Of a stretch of 64,000 nucleotides of DNA, positions 8,335 to 15,742 are shown piece by piece. Made by a program: the position numbers and the translations under genes. Numbering within the stretch: the stretch's first letter is position 1; each line of letters begins with the position of its first letter. Under the pieces are notes generated by a model. It did not search any database. It saw only the letters and a program-made list of their open reading frames with translations, and had not been told where the DNA came from. Source of the stretch: a virus. The DNA lies in the IMG/VR virus record IMGVR_UViG_3300019880_000001, positions 19,914 to 83,913 of that record; one strand, 5' to 3'.

Positions 8335-8987
8335 TCGATAAGCCTGTAGTGGGCGTGCAGACTGACGCGAGACCGCACCCGGCTGGAGGAAAAGGAGCTC
8401 GGCTCTCGTTGAACGAGGTCGCCGAGCGCGCGTGGAAAGCGCGGATGAGCCCGCGCCTCCGAGCGTGGGTCACGCAGGTGCTCGACAAGGCCGGCGTGTC
8501 GACCGGCGGGCGCCGTCAGAAGGCACAGGCAGTACTGGATGCCTTCCGAAAAAAGGTGCCGTACATCGCCGATCCTGTGATGGGGGAGTTCATGGCGACG
8601 CCGGAGCAGTCGCTTTGCTTGGACGAAGGTGGACTCTGTTTCGTGGGCGGTGATTGCGACGACCACTCGATCGGTCTCGCCGCCGCGATGATGTCGATCG
8701 GCATCCCCGCCATGATCATCGGCGCGAGCTACAGAGATCCGATCGATGTTCCGACGCACGTGTTCATGGCGTTCCAGGACGACTTCAAGGACTGGGTGCG
8801 CATGGACGGTACGACGAAGCAGGCGGTGGGCCGCGTGTCTCCGAGCCGAAAAGAGTTCTGGGTCGAGCCCGGAGCCACGGCGAAGGATAGTGGCGAAGGC
8901 GACTTCGTGGGCATGAGCGGAGCGTCGTCAGGAATGCTCGCGGCGCCGGTATCTCTGTCCGATCTGCGCTACCCGGGCATACGTTAG
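8331..8987 (+). CDS. Transglutaminase-like protein
   Basis: 218 residues; GTG start with GTGA overlap. The stretch GGDCDDHSIGLAAAMM is the Cys-containing helix of transglutaminase-like cysteine proteases, followed by the expected His (VPTHVFMAF) and Asp (VRMDGTT), giving an intact Cys-His-Asp triad. The family contains proteases, peptidases and peptide cross-linking enzymes. Its coupling to a LysM protein suggests a role at the cell wall or in particle maturation; substrate unknown. Confidence 0.65.
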   Translation: MIDKPVVGVQTDARPHPAGGKGARLSLNEVAERAWKARMSPRLRAWVTQVLDKAGVSTGGRRQKAQAVLDAFRKKVPYIADPVMGEFMATPEQSLCLDEGGLCFVGGDCDDHSIGLAAAMMSIGIPAMIIGASYRDPIDVPTHVFMAFQDDFKDWVRMDGTTKQAVGRVSPSRKEFWVEPGATAKDSGEGDFVGMSGASSGMLAAPVSLSDLRYPGIR

Positions 8988-9417
8988 TAAAACGCGCGTA
9001 TCCCGATCGTTTAACACGCGCAGATTATTTTCAATCGCGCACTCGCGTTGATCCGACGCCGATCTCCGGATCGACGCACACACGCAACCGTTCGTTCCTG
9101 TTGGCGTTTTATCCTTACGTGCGATCGGCGCACGAAGAGAGATCGCCTCTGTAACCACGACCGCAGTTCACCGCAATGCGTGTATTGCTGGACGCTTTGA
9201 TCTCGTGTTGCGATTCTTATGGACGAACCGTGACATGGGTCTTTACGACGATCGACTGTCTCAGCTCAGCGAACCGCGGCGTAGCCGACGTCTCGCTCAG
9301 CGACGTCCCCCATTGTCACAACCCACGCGGCGCAACCCGATGTTGCGCTCAAGCCCCGCGCCGATAGCTGAAGCGCGCCGGCCGTCGGCCGTTGCACGCG
9401 AATCCAAGGAAGAGAAG
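8988..9417 (+). other. 430-bp region without a convincing gene
   Basis: No frame looks coding until the ATG at 9418, although the plus frame of the next gene is open back to 9205. The stretch is relatively AT-rich near 9030 and contains a weak 6-bp hairpin (GATCCG at about 9049, CGGATC at about 9068). It must contain the promoter and leader of the basic protein gene, but no clear -35/-10 pair stands out. Confidence 0.4.
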
Positions 9418-10728
9418 ATGGCAAAAGCACGCAAGCGCCGCTCGAAGAAGAAGACCGCAGCACCCAAGCGTCGTCGTCGGCGCGTGCGTGCGGTCGCAGC
9501 CCCGCGTCGTCGGCGCGCCAAGAAGAAGGCAGCCGTGACTCGTCGGCGTCGTCGGCGAACCGTGCGCGTGGAAGCCAAGAGGTCTCGTCGGCGTCGTCGT
9601 GCGGCTCCCGCAGCGGCCCCGCGTCGTCGTCGGCGTCGTCGGGTGCATGCGTGGAAGGGCAACTCCGCCGGCCATGCAACGGCCGCTCGCAAGGGCCATC
9701 GGCGTCGGAAGGCACGGAAGGGCGCGAAGCGCGGTCGTCGTCGGAGTCGCAAGACTCGCGAGACCATGTACGCGGCGGCCCCGAAGCGTCGTCGTCGTTC
9801 GCGGCGGTCGTCTCACGTCATGGAGGCGAGTCGCCCTCGTCGACGTCGGCACAGCATGCACGCCTCGCGCGGCGGCATGGGCATCGGTGGGATCCTCCTC
9901 GCGACCGGGTCGGCAGGTTTCGGTTTCGTGCTGGCCGACGGTGTCGATCGATACCTAGCCACGTACTGCCCGACCGACGCGACCAAGCCGACGGACAAGT
10001 TCACGTCGGACGGTGCTGGGACTCTCGCGAACGTGCTCAACATCGCCTCGATGCCGAGCTGGAAGCGAATCGCGGCGGGTGTCGGTGTGGCAGCGGTTCC
10101 CGCTGTCGGATCGATGTTCGTCAAGAACCAGTACGGAAAGGGCGCGCTCGAAGGTCTCGCACTCGGTGCAGGCATCTCGGCGTTCAAGACGTTCTGGAAC
10201 ACCGTCCTCATGCCGATGATGGTCGGCAAGGACACGTCGGTACCGGCGCTCCAGAAGAGCTACATCGCGCGGCTCTACCCGTCCGAGGTCGCTGCTTCGA
10301 TCAACAGAGCACAGAAGCCGGCTGCTTCTGGCGCGCTGTCCGGTGCTCCGGATGTGGGCCCGTTCGCCCTCTCCGGCGACTCGCCGTACCCCGACGCGGG
10401 GCAGGCGCTTCGAAACGCCACGGGAGTTCATGGCGACTCGCCCTATCCGGATGCCGCTCAGGCACTTAGGACGGGCGTGAGCGATGACAGCCCGTACGCG
10501 GACGCGGCGCAGGCTCTTCGGCGACAGGCCGGCATGGGTGCCGGCCCCACTCCGACGGGTGGTCCGGACTCTTCGTGGAACCCGGGACCTCCCGCGGGTT
10601 TCGGTCCCGGACCTCAGGCGCGTCCTCACAAGGACTGTGGCTGCGTCGGTGACGAGAATCCGTTTCTCGGAATCGTCGGTGGCGCTCCTCTAGAGGAACC
10701 GCTGTTCGCTACGGGTACCCCCTCGTAA
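9418..10728 (+). CDS. Extremely Arg/Lys-rich membrane protein, candidate DNA-condensing virion protein
   Basis: 436 residues. ATG 9418 has a strong ribosome site (AAGGAAGAG) just upstream. The first 155 or so residues are more than half Arg and Lys in blocks like RRRRRRR with Ala/Pro spacers, resembling protamine or histone-H1 tails. Then come a membrane-like segment (GIGGILLATGSAGFGFVLA), a second hydrophobic region and a third (GLALGAGISAFKTFW). The C-terminal part has three copies of DSPYxDAxQALR and a Gly/Pro-rich end. The layout suggests a membrane protein whose basic arm packs DNA. It directly precedes the capsid candidate. No family recognised. Confidence 0.7.
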   Translation: MAKARKRRSKKKTAAPKRRRRRVRAVAAPRRRRAKKKAAVTRRRRRRTVRVEAKRSRRRRRAAPAAAPRRRRRRRVHAWKGNSAGHATAARKGHRRRKARKGAKRGRRRSRKTRETMYAAAPKRRRRSRRSSHVMEASRPRRRRHSMHASRGGMGIGGILLATGSAGFGFVLADGVDRYLATYCPTDATKPTDKFTSDGAGTLANVLNIASMPSWKRIAAGVGVAAVPAVGSMFVKNQYGKGALEGLALGAGISAFKTFWNTVLMPMMVGKDTSVPALQKSYIARLYPSEVAASINRAQKPAASGALSGAPDVGPFALSGDSPYPDAGQALRNATGVHGDSPYPDAAQALRTGVSDDSPYADAAQALRRQAGMGAGPTPTGGPDSSWNPGPPAGFGPGPQARPHKDCGCVGDENPFLGIVGGAPLEEPLFATGTPS

Positions 10729-10730
10729 GA

Positions 10731-10789
10731 GACACCTCGCGAAACACCCCCGCCCCGGTAGGCCGAAAGAGCCCCGGGGTTGAGGTGTC
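10731..10789 (+). other. Strong two-part stem-loop before the capsid candidate gene
   Basis: Outer arms ACACCTC (10732-10738) and GAGGTGT (10782-10788) enclose inner arms CCCCGG (10753-10758) and CCGGGG (10774-10779). No T-run follows, so it is not a typical intrinsic terminator. It could pause polymerase, protect the 3' end of the upstream mRNA, or modulate entry into the highly expressed gene at 10866. Confidence 0.5.
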
Positions 10790-10865
10790 GAAGGGCCCTG
10801 AGTAGCCCCTAAGACAACCGCTCGCGTCGGCCCAGGAAACGGCGAGCATCAGGAGAAGAGAAGTC

Positions 10866-12182
10866 ATGTCCAAGAGCATCGTCGGTAGGCCCATGAAGAA
10901 GTTCGGTCAGGATCAGGAGCGCCCGAAGCGCGTTCCGTTCGGTCTCGGCGTCCCCGCAACGGACGGTACGCTGGCGGCCGATGCCGCTCAGAAGTGCCTT
11001 CGGTGCTCCTTCGGCAACATCCCCGTGATCGAGGAGGTCGTCTGGACGATCCCGCTCCCCCTCACGTCCGAGGAGGCGCTCTCGACGCTCGGTGACACGG
11101 TGAACCTGCTCTCGGGCAGCTCCAGCGTGCCTGGCGTTGCGTCGATCGACTCGACGTTCCTCATCAACGGCATTCTCCAGACGGACATTCTGGCGCAGGG
11201 CATCGGCGTCCACGTGTTCTGCGAGCCGATGAGCTTCTCGACCATCGGCAACTCTTTCGTTGCGCCGGCGACGACGGTCAACCCGCCCCCCTCGCCCGAC
11301 GTGTTCACCACGAACGATCTGACGAACCGTGCGATGAGCACGTCCGTCACGGCGACTGGCGACAACTTCGGCCCGGCCGTGTTCGAGTTCGGTGCCGACG
11401 TCTGGCGCGCAGGCTGGAACTTCATCAACGCCTACCAGTTTCAGTGGAAGACCTCGCAGCGCGAGCTCGTCCTCAATGAGCTGGCGGCCGACGTGTCGTA
11501 CTTCGGGTCCTTCGCGGATGCCGAGGCGAGCGGCACGAGCGAAGTGGCCATCATCGAGTTCGTCGCCGCGGTCAACGCGACGTACCGCTCGAAGGGCTCG
11601 TCAACGATCTTCCTGCCGGTCAACTTCCGTCGGGTCGGTTCCGTCAACAGCACGAGCGCGACCAACAACGTTGGCGTGTTCCACCCGACGCGCGACTTCG
11701 ATCTCGCGCCGGTCACCTGGGGCGGTCTCCGATGGCAGGGGTACGGCTGCAAAGGCCAGATGTACCGCCCGATCGAGAGCCCGTGCTTCCTCGAGCGCGG
11801 TATCCCCATCGGGATGCTCTTCGTCGTGCAGGACGCCGTGCACCAGGCGCTCATGCTCCAGGCCGTCACGCTCAACAACGAGCCCTTCGGCGTGAACGTC
11901 AGCGTCGACGAGAACCTCGTCGATGCAACGGCGCCCACCGCGGCGTCCGGCGTTCCCACCGCAGGCGCCATCGTCGTCGGCGGCGCGAACACCATGCTGG
12001 AGCAGACGCTCGACGCGACCCCCGTGCTCGTTCCGCAGCAAGTCAACACCTCCCGCCAGATCTTCAAGGGCGGCATCCTGAAGCTCGCGATCAAGATCAA
12101 GGGCTGGGAAATGCCCGGTGGCTGGAAGGCGTACTGCCAGTCCAACCTGCCCCAGATCATGACGGGATCTGCGTCGGTCTGA
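10866..12182 (+). CDS. Candidate major virion protein, 438 aa
   Basis: 438 residues. ATG 10866 is preceded by AGGAG-type ribosome site (CAGGAGAAGAG). Apart from a short basic N-terminus the sequence is almost all short beta strands separated by Asn/Ser/Thr/Gly/Pro turns, with no enzyme motif, membrane segment or coiled coil. It has its own leader with a stem-loop and is followed by a strong terminator, as expected for an abundant structural protein. Size and strand pattern would suit a double-jelly-roll or other capsid fold, but I recognise no family signature; a spike or tail-like protein cannot be excluded. Confidence 0.55.
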   Translation: MSKSIVGRPMKKFGQDQERPKRVPFGLGVPATDGTLAADAAQKCLRCSFGNIPVIEEVVWTIPLPLTSEEALSTLGDTVNLLSGSSSVPGVASIDSTFLINGILQTDILAQGIGVHVFCEPMSFSTIGNSFVAPATTVNPPPSPDVFTTNDLTNRAMSTSVTATGDNFGPAVFEFGADVWRAGWNFINAYQFQWKTSQRELVLNELAADVSYFGSFADAEASGTSEVAIIEFVAAVNATYRSKGSSTIFLPVNFRRVGSVNSTSATNNVGVFHPTRDFDLAPVTWGGLRWQGYGCKGQMYRPIESPCFLERGIPIGMLFVVQDAVHQALMLQAVTLNNEPFGVNVSVDENLVDATAPTAASGVPTAGAIVVGGANTMLEQTLDATPVLVPQQVNTSRQIFKGGILKLAIKIKGWEMPGGWKAYCQSNLPQIMTGSASV

Positions 12183-12199
12183 ACAACGGACCGAGTACG

Positions 12200-12250
12200 A
12201 CGTTATGCGGGCGGACGTGGGGTCTCTCGCGTCCGCCCGTAACGTTTTTA
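12200..12250 (+). terminator. Intrinsic terminator
   Basis: A 10-bp GC stem (CGGGCGGACG / CGTCCGCCCG) extended by ACGTTA/TAACGT past a 2-nt bulge, loop of about a dozen bases, followed directly by TTTTT at 12245-12249. It ends the transcript of the 438-aa virion protein candidate. Confidence 0.85.
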
Positions 12251-12260
12251 GGCCCAAGAA

Positions 12261-12860
12261 ATGACGCAGGACGCGCTTCAACTCAGACGAGATCGTGATC
12301 GCAAATATGCGAGCGAGAAGCGCGCTTCTATGTCGAAGTTGGACAAGAAGGCGTACCTAGCCAAAGAGCGAGAACGGGGTCGCCGTCGTTATTTGGACCC
12401 CGATAAGAAGTCCGGGCGAGTGCGCACGAAAAAGAGAATCGAACAACGGAAGCTCGCAGAGGGGATCTGCGTGTCTTGTACGGAGCTAGCCACGTGCGCG
12501 CGGTTCTGCTTCTACCACTGGCTGGTGAACATCGGCGGCAAGTACGGGTTGAGGGTCAAAAACGGAGGGGTCGAGACTTTGAAAGCGCTTTGGGGCGAGC
12601 AAAACGGCCTGTGCGCGCTCACCGGAGAACTACTAGTTCCGGGGCAAAATGCTTCCGTCGATCACATTCTTCCTCGCTGCCGTAACGGCCGTAACGAAAA
12701 AAGCAATCTCCAGTGGGTGACAAAAGAGGTCAACTACTTCAAGCGCACACGAACCAGCTCGGAGCTTGTTAGAATGTCCTTGAAAGTCGCTCATCACGCC
12801 GAACGTGACGTCAGATCGAACGTCCTTCAGTTCAAGAAGACGTCAGAAGGAAAGGGTTGA
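12261..12860 (+). CDS. HNH endonuclease, probably free-standing homing type
   Basis: 199 residues. The N-terminal 70 residues are strongly basic. CVSC and CxxxxH pairs near residues 72-90 may bind zinc. The core has LCALTGELLVPG, VDHILPRCRNG, NLQWVTKEVN, matching the two-Cys-lacking HNH nuclease layout (DH, N, N) seen in phage homing and IHF-like HNH proteins. Codon use is visibly AT-richer than its neighbours, a sign of separate origin. It interrupts the virion gene cluster between two structural candidates, the typical location of a phage homing endonuclease. Confidence 0.8.
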   Translation: MTQDALQLRRDRDRKYASEKRASMSKLDKKAYLAKERERGRRRYLDPDKKSGRVRTKKRIEQRKLAEGICVSCTELATCARFCFYHWLVNIGGKYGLRVKNGGVETLKALWGEQNGLCALTGELLVPGQNASVDHILPRCRNGRNEKSNLQWVTKEVNYFKRTRTSSELVRMSLKVAHHAERDVRSNVLQFKKTSEGKG

Positions 12861-12865
12861 GTCAC

Positions 12866-13471
12866 ATGCAGCCGCACGACCACCAAATTCGCAATCTTGC
12901 TTTGTACGCTCCGAAGATCGCCTTCGGGATGATGGCCGGCGTCCCCCGCGTGCCGTTCATCGCAGACATTCCGATCCAGTTCTCCTCGTCGACGGTCAAC
13001 GCGCCGCCGGTCGTTCAGAACTTCCAGAACAACCTGACGCAAGACACGGTCATCGAGCGGATTGCGTACAACCTCGGTCAGCCGAACAGCTTCCCCGGGA
13101 GCCCGTTCCAGTCGACGTACTTCAACCAGCTCAAGCAGAGCGGGCAGATCGGCGTCGGCGTGCAAATGGCCGTGTACGGCGGTCCCAAGTACAACGTCAA
13201 CGACACCTTCACCGATCTCGGCACCCTCGCAGACGTGTTCGCGGTGACGTGGCCCAACGGGTGGCCGCTCCAGAAGCAGAGCAACGTGAAGGTGAGCGCA
13301 ATCCTCACGCAGACGCCGGTGAGCGTACCGTTCAACATCACCATGACGTTCCTCGGGTGGCAGTTCCTCTCGAAGGAGCTCGACGATCTTTCAGACGAGG
13401 AAGCGCGCGCGCGGTTGCGCAAGCTCGGCGTCGAAACTCCCGACCTGAAGATTCTGCTGTCCAACGGCTGA
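12866..13471 (+). CDS. Candidate capsid-type (jelly-roll-like) virion protein, 201 aa
   Basis: 201 residues from ATG 12866 with AAGGAAAGGG upstream; a TTG at 12857 overlapping the HNH stop is possible. Strand-rich: IADIPIQFSSSTVN, TVIERIAYNL, GQIGVGVQMAVYGG, NVKVSAILTQTP, FNITMTFLGWQFL, with an acidic helical end. The pattern resembles small jelly-roll virion proteins. Together with the 296-aa neighbour the pair has sizes like the small and large major capsid proteins of viruses with two single-jelly-roll proteins; that comparison is inference. Confidence 0.5.
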   Translation: MQPHDHQIRNLALYAPKIAFGMMAGVPRVPFIADIPIQFSSSTVNAPPVVQNFQNNLTQDTVIERIAYNLGQPNSFPGSPFQSTYFNQLKQSGQIGVGVQMAVYGGPKYNVNDTFTDLGTLADVFAVTWPNGWPLQKQSNVKVSAILTQTPVSVPFNITMTFLGWQFLSKELDDLSDEEARARLRKLGVETPDLKILLSNG

Positions 13472-13472
13472 A

Positions 13473-14363
13473 ATGAACGAGCGCATCGACAACGTGATTC
13501 GATTGCAGGCACGCCCAGACGGCGTGGCGCCATCGATCCGTTCGATCCTCCACAACGGCCGAAACGAGATCGTCACCAACGGCCCGAACTCGGAGTTCGG
13601 GTTCATCGGAAGCGATCCGTACAACACGAACGCCTACACCGGCCTCGTCGTTCCGGCGGTACCCAGTGGGACGATCGGAAACGCGCGCTACCTCTTCGTG
13701 CTCGCGCGTCAGAGTTTCAGCACTGGAGAGCAGAGCTCGGAACACCGCGGCGTGCGCCTCGTCGGAATTCGGCAGTACGCCGAGCTCATCGCGCGTCTTC
13801 CGGCTCGTGTCGCGCCGCTTGCCGCCAGCGGCCCTCCCGCCGGCAGCACCGTCACGTTCCGCAAGGAGATCACGAGCCCGCTCTGGCACCCGCAGGACGG
13901 CAACATCTCCTGGCACGTGATGATCATCAACAAGGTGCAGCGCGATACGCGCAACCCCGCCAACACGGACGGGATCATCTACCAGGACGCGTTATCGCCC
14001 GCGCTCATCTACCAGACTTTGGCGCCGTACACGCCTCCGAACGGCGGACGCCCGTGGGGCACTCCGCTCGGCGCGAGCCTCGGCAACATCCACGAGCTTC
14101 GATACCCCTGGCGCACCGAACGGAGCGAGCGCGTGCTCGACATTCCGATTCCGGTGCCGTGCGACGTCGTGCTCTTCGCGAGCGTTCGTCAAAACGACCC
14201 GACACTCAACCCGGTCTTCACCGAGGCGACTGTTGTCACGAGGCAGTTCGCCGCGTTGTCTCCCGAAGACCAGTTCATCGCCGCGTACCCCGCGTCTGCT
14301 CAATACGGCGCCATCGCCGGCTCGCTCGTGTTCGATCAGAACCTCGGAGCGTGCGTCCCATGA
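13473..14363 (+). CDS. Candidate virion structural protein, 296 aa
   Basis: 296 residues, beginning two bases after the upstream stop. Strand-rich with many Asn/Pro/Gly turns; includes NARYLFVLARQSF, TVTFRKEITSPLWHP and RVLDIPIPVPCDVVLFA, the last resembling the closing strands of a jelly roll. No membrane segment or enzyme motif. Overlaps the following membrane peptide gene by ATGA, linking capsid candidates and membrane proteins in one operon. Confidence 0.5.
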   Translation: MNERIDNVIRLQARPDGVAPSIRSILHNGRNEIVTNGPNSEFGFIGSDPYNTNAYTGLVVPAVPSGTIGNARYLFVLARQSFSTGEQSSEHRGVRLVGIRQYAELIARLPARVAPLAASGPPAGSTVTFRKEITSPLWHPQDGNISWHVMIINKVQRDTRNPANTDGIIYQDALSPALIYQTLAPYTPPNGGRPWGTPLGASLGNIHELRYPWRTERSERVLDIPIPVPCDVVLFASVRQNDPTLNPVFTEATVVTRQFAALSPEDQFIAAYPASAQYGAIAGSLVFDQNLGACVP

Positions 14364-14587
14364 TCAACGGAGGCGCGTACGTACTCTCGAGCGCGATCGG
14401 AGGCTTGGTCTCTGGCGCTATCGGTGCGTCCGTCGCCGAGTCTTCTGATTCGCATCCGGTGCTCAAGGGAGCTCTCGTTGTTGCGGCTCTCGATGCGCTT
14501 CTGGCGACCGCCATCTACGCTGCCATCTCGCAGCCCATACTCCCGCAAGCCGGCGTGAGTGGACTGCACAACCCGAGGTTCCCGTGA
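14360..14587 (+). CDS. Glycine-zipper membrane peptide 1 (ends NPRFP)
   Basis: 75 residues, ATGA overlap. Two membrane helices rich in Gly/Ala (residues 5-27 and 36-58) around a short polar loop, ending HNPRFP. First of three tandem genes with the same layout and similar last residues. Likely an abundant small component of a membrane; a holin-like role is possible but three tandem copies favour a structural role. Confidence 0.75.
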   Translation: MINGGAYVLSSAIGGLVSGAIGASVAESSDSHPVLKGALVVAALDALLATAIYAAISQPILPQAGVSGLHNPRFP

Positions 14588-14817
14588 GCCGCGCCGGAGC
14601 TGCGTTCGGAAGTGCAGTCGGGCTCGCGCTCGGCGGCGCGTTTGGTGGGTACACCGTCCTCAGCCTCAAGCAAGGACGCGTTACCGACAAGACACTGTTC
14701 GACGGCGCCGTTGTAGGCGCTTTCGTCGGGACCATCATCGGTGCCGCACTCGGCGCCGGACCCAAAGAGCCAGCTCAGGTCGGAACGGGACACCCTCTTA
14801 CTCCGAGGTTCCCATGA
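14584..14817 (+). CDS. Glycine-zipper membrane peptide 2 (ends TPRFP)
   Basis: 77 residues, GTG start in a GTGA overlap. Two Gly/Ala-rich membrane helices (about 4-26 and 38-60) with GxxxG spacing, separated by a charged loop, and the C-terminus LTPRFP. Paralogous in layout to its neighbours at 14360 and 14814, with little residue identity outside the glycines and the end motif. Confidence 0.75.
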   Translation: MSRAGAAFGSAVGLALGGAFGGYTVLSLKQGRVTDKTLFDGAVVGAFVGTIIGAALGAGPKEPAQVGTGHPLTPRFP

Positions 14818-15032
14818 ACCGCACGGGAGCCGCTTTGCTCGGTCTCGCAATAGGAGGCGTCATCGGTGAAATCGCCGGGCGCTCCCTCGAGAAAGGGCAC
14901 GGAGAGGATGCCGAGCTCGAAGGCGCCCTTGGCGGCGGTGTGCTCGGTGCGGCGCTCGGTTCCGTTCTCTTCGCCACTGTGGCATCTCCTCCGCAACAGC
15001 AGACGCATGTCTCGCAGGCAGGGTTTCCATGA
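14814..15032 (+). CDS. Glycine-zipper membrane peptide 3 (ends QAGFP)
   Basis: 72 residues, ATGA overlap. Two Gly-rich hydrophobic helices (about 5-23 and 34-57) separated by an acidic/basic loop; ends SQAGFP, a variant of the neighbours' PRFP ends. Third member of the tandem set. Confidence 0.75.
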   Translation: MNRTGAALLGLAIGGVIGEIAGRSLEKGHGEDAELEGALGGGVLGAALGSVLFATVASPPQQQTHVSQAGFP

Positions 15033-15742
15033 CAACGCCGGCGCAAGCGTACGGGCATCCGACTCTCGACGACGTCCCCGTTTCCGGACCGACCGATCCG
15101 GGGATCCTCAAAGCGGACTGCTGGTTCGCTCAACACGTTTTACCGACACCGCAACAGGCCGCGTGCGTCGACTGTAAAGGACCAATTCCAATGTGGGCAA
15201 AAACCTCGGGCGTGGGTGAGCAGATTTCGTTCGGCGGAGCGCGCGCTCGCGGCTTCTCGCTCGCCGCACCAGGCGACCCGGACGCTTGGGTTCAACTCAC
15301 GCCGGCGCAGCAGACGTGGGTCGTGAACTCGATCCGAACGCTCGACTCGAAGATCCGAGAGCAGACGCACACCACGTGCCCTGGCATGCAGACGCCGAGC
15401 ATCACGGGCATGGCGGGGTGTTTTCAGAACTGGTTCAACGGCGCGCACCTCGGGCTGACGAACCGCGCCGGCGCCCCCGTCGTGCTCCGCACCGACGGCG
15501 TCTTCGATCAGGACACGCTCGACGCGCTTCGCACCGTCACTTCGCTCGACGCGAAGAACTACCCCACCCCGTTCCCGGGTACGGAAGCGGCGGGCATCGC
15601 CCCCGCATCCAAGAAGCTTTCCACCGGCGCCATGGTCGGTATCGCCGCTGCTGGCGCGACCGTTCTCGGTGGGATCGCCTACGTCGCCATGCACGGCAAG
15701 AGCAAACGCAAGGGTCGTCGGACTCGAAGGAGCAAGCGGTAA
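15029..15742 (+). CDS. Membrane protein with peptidoglycan-binding-like domain and basic tail
   Basis: 237 residues, ATGA overlap. Contains several Cys (ADCWF, CVDC, TTCPGM, GCFQNW). Residues 88-180 resemble a peptidoglycan-binding fold, ending VLRTDGVFDQDTLDALRTV, like the closing motif of PG_binding_1 domains. A membrane helix (about 198-220) precedes a polybasic tail (KSKRKGRRTRRSKR). Same topology as the 7108 and 15742 proteins: wall-binding part, membrane, basic tail. Confidence 0.65.
   Translation: MTTPAQAYGHPTLDDVPVSGPTDPGILKADCWFAQHVLPTPQQAACVDCKGPIPMWAKTSGVGEQISFGGARARGFSLAAPGDPDAWVQLTPAQQTWVVNSIRTLDSKIREQTHTTCPGMQTPSITGMAGCFQNWFNGAHLGLTNRAGAPVVLRTDGVFDQDTLDALRTVTSLDAKNYPTPFPGTEAAGIAPASKKLSTGAMVGIAAAGATVLGGIAYVAMHGKSKRKGRRTRRSKR

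Noticed and set aside
9176-9367. A 63-codon plus frame in the gap before the basic protein.
   Set aside because: No ribosome site, poor codon pattern and no coupling with neighbours.
9440-9850. CGTCGT-rich low-complexity stretch, possibly a non-coding microsatellite or origin.
   Set aside because: It lies within an open frame with a strong ribosome site and codes Arg/Lys blocks using preferred CGT codons.
11732-12298. Long alternative frames over the capsid candidate (for example 188 and 226 codons).
   Set aside because: They are Arg-rich shadows caused by high GC; codon bias and the terminator support the 10866 frame.
15286-15741. In-frame extension of the 492-aa LysM protein to 644 residues.
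   Set aside because: The extension is a shadow of the preceding 237-aa gene; the LysM domain begins exactly at ATG 15742, which overlaps the upstream stop.
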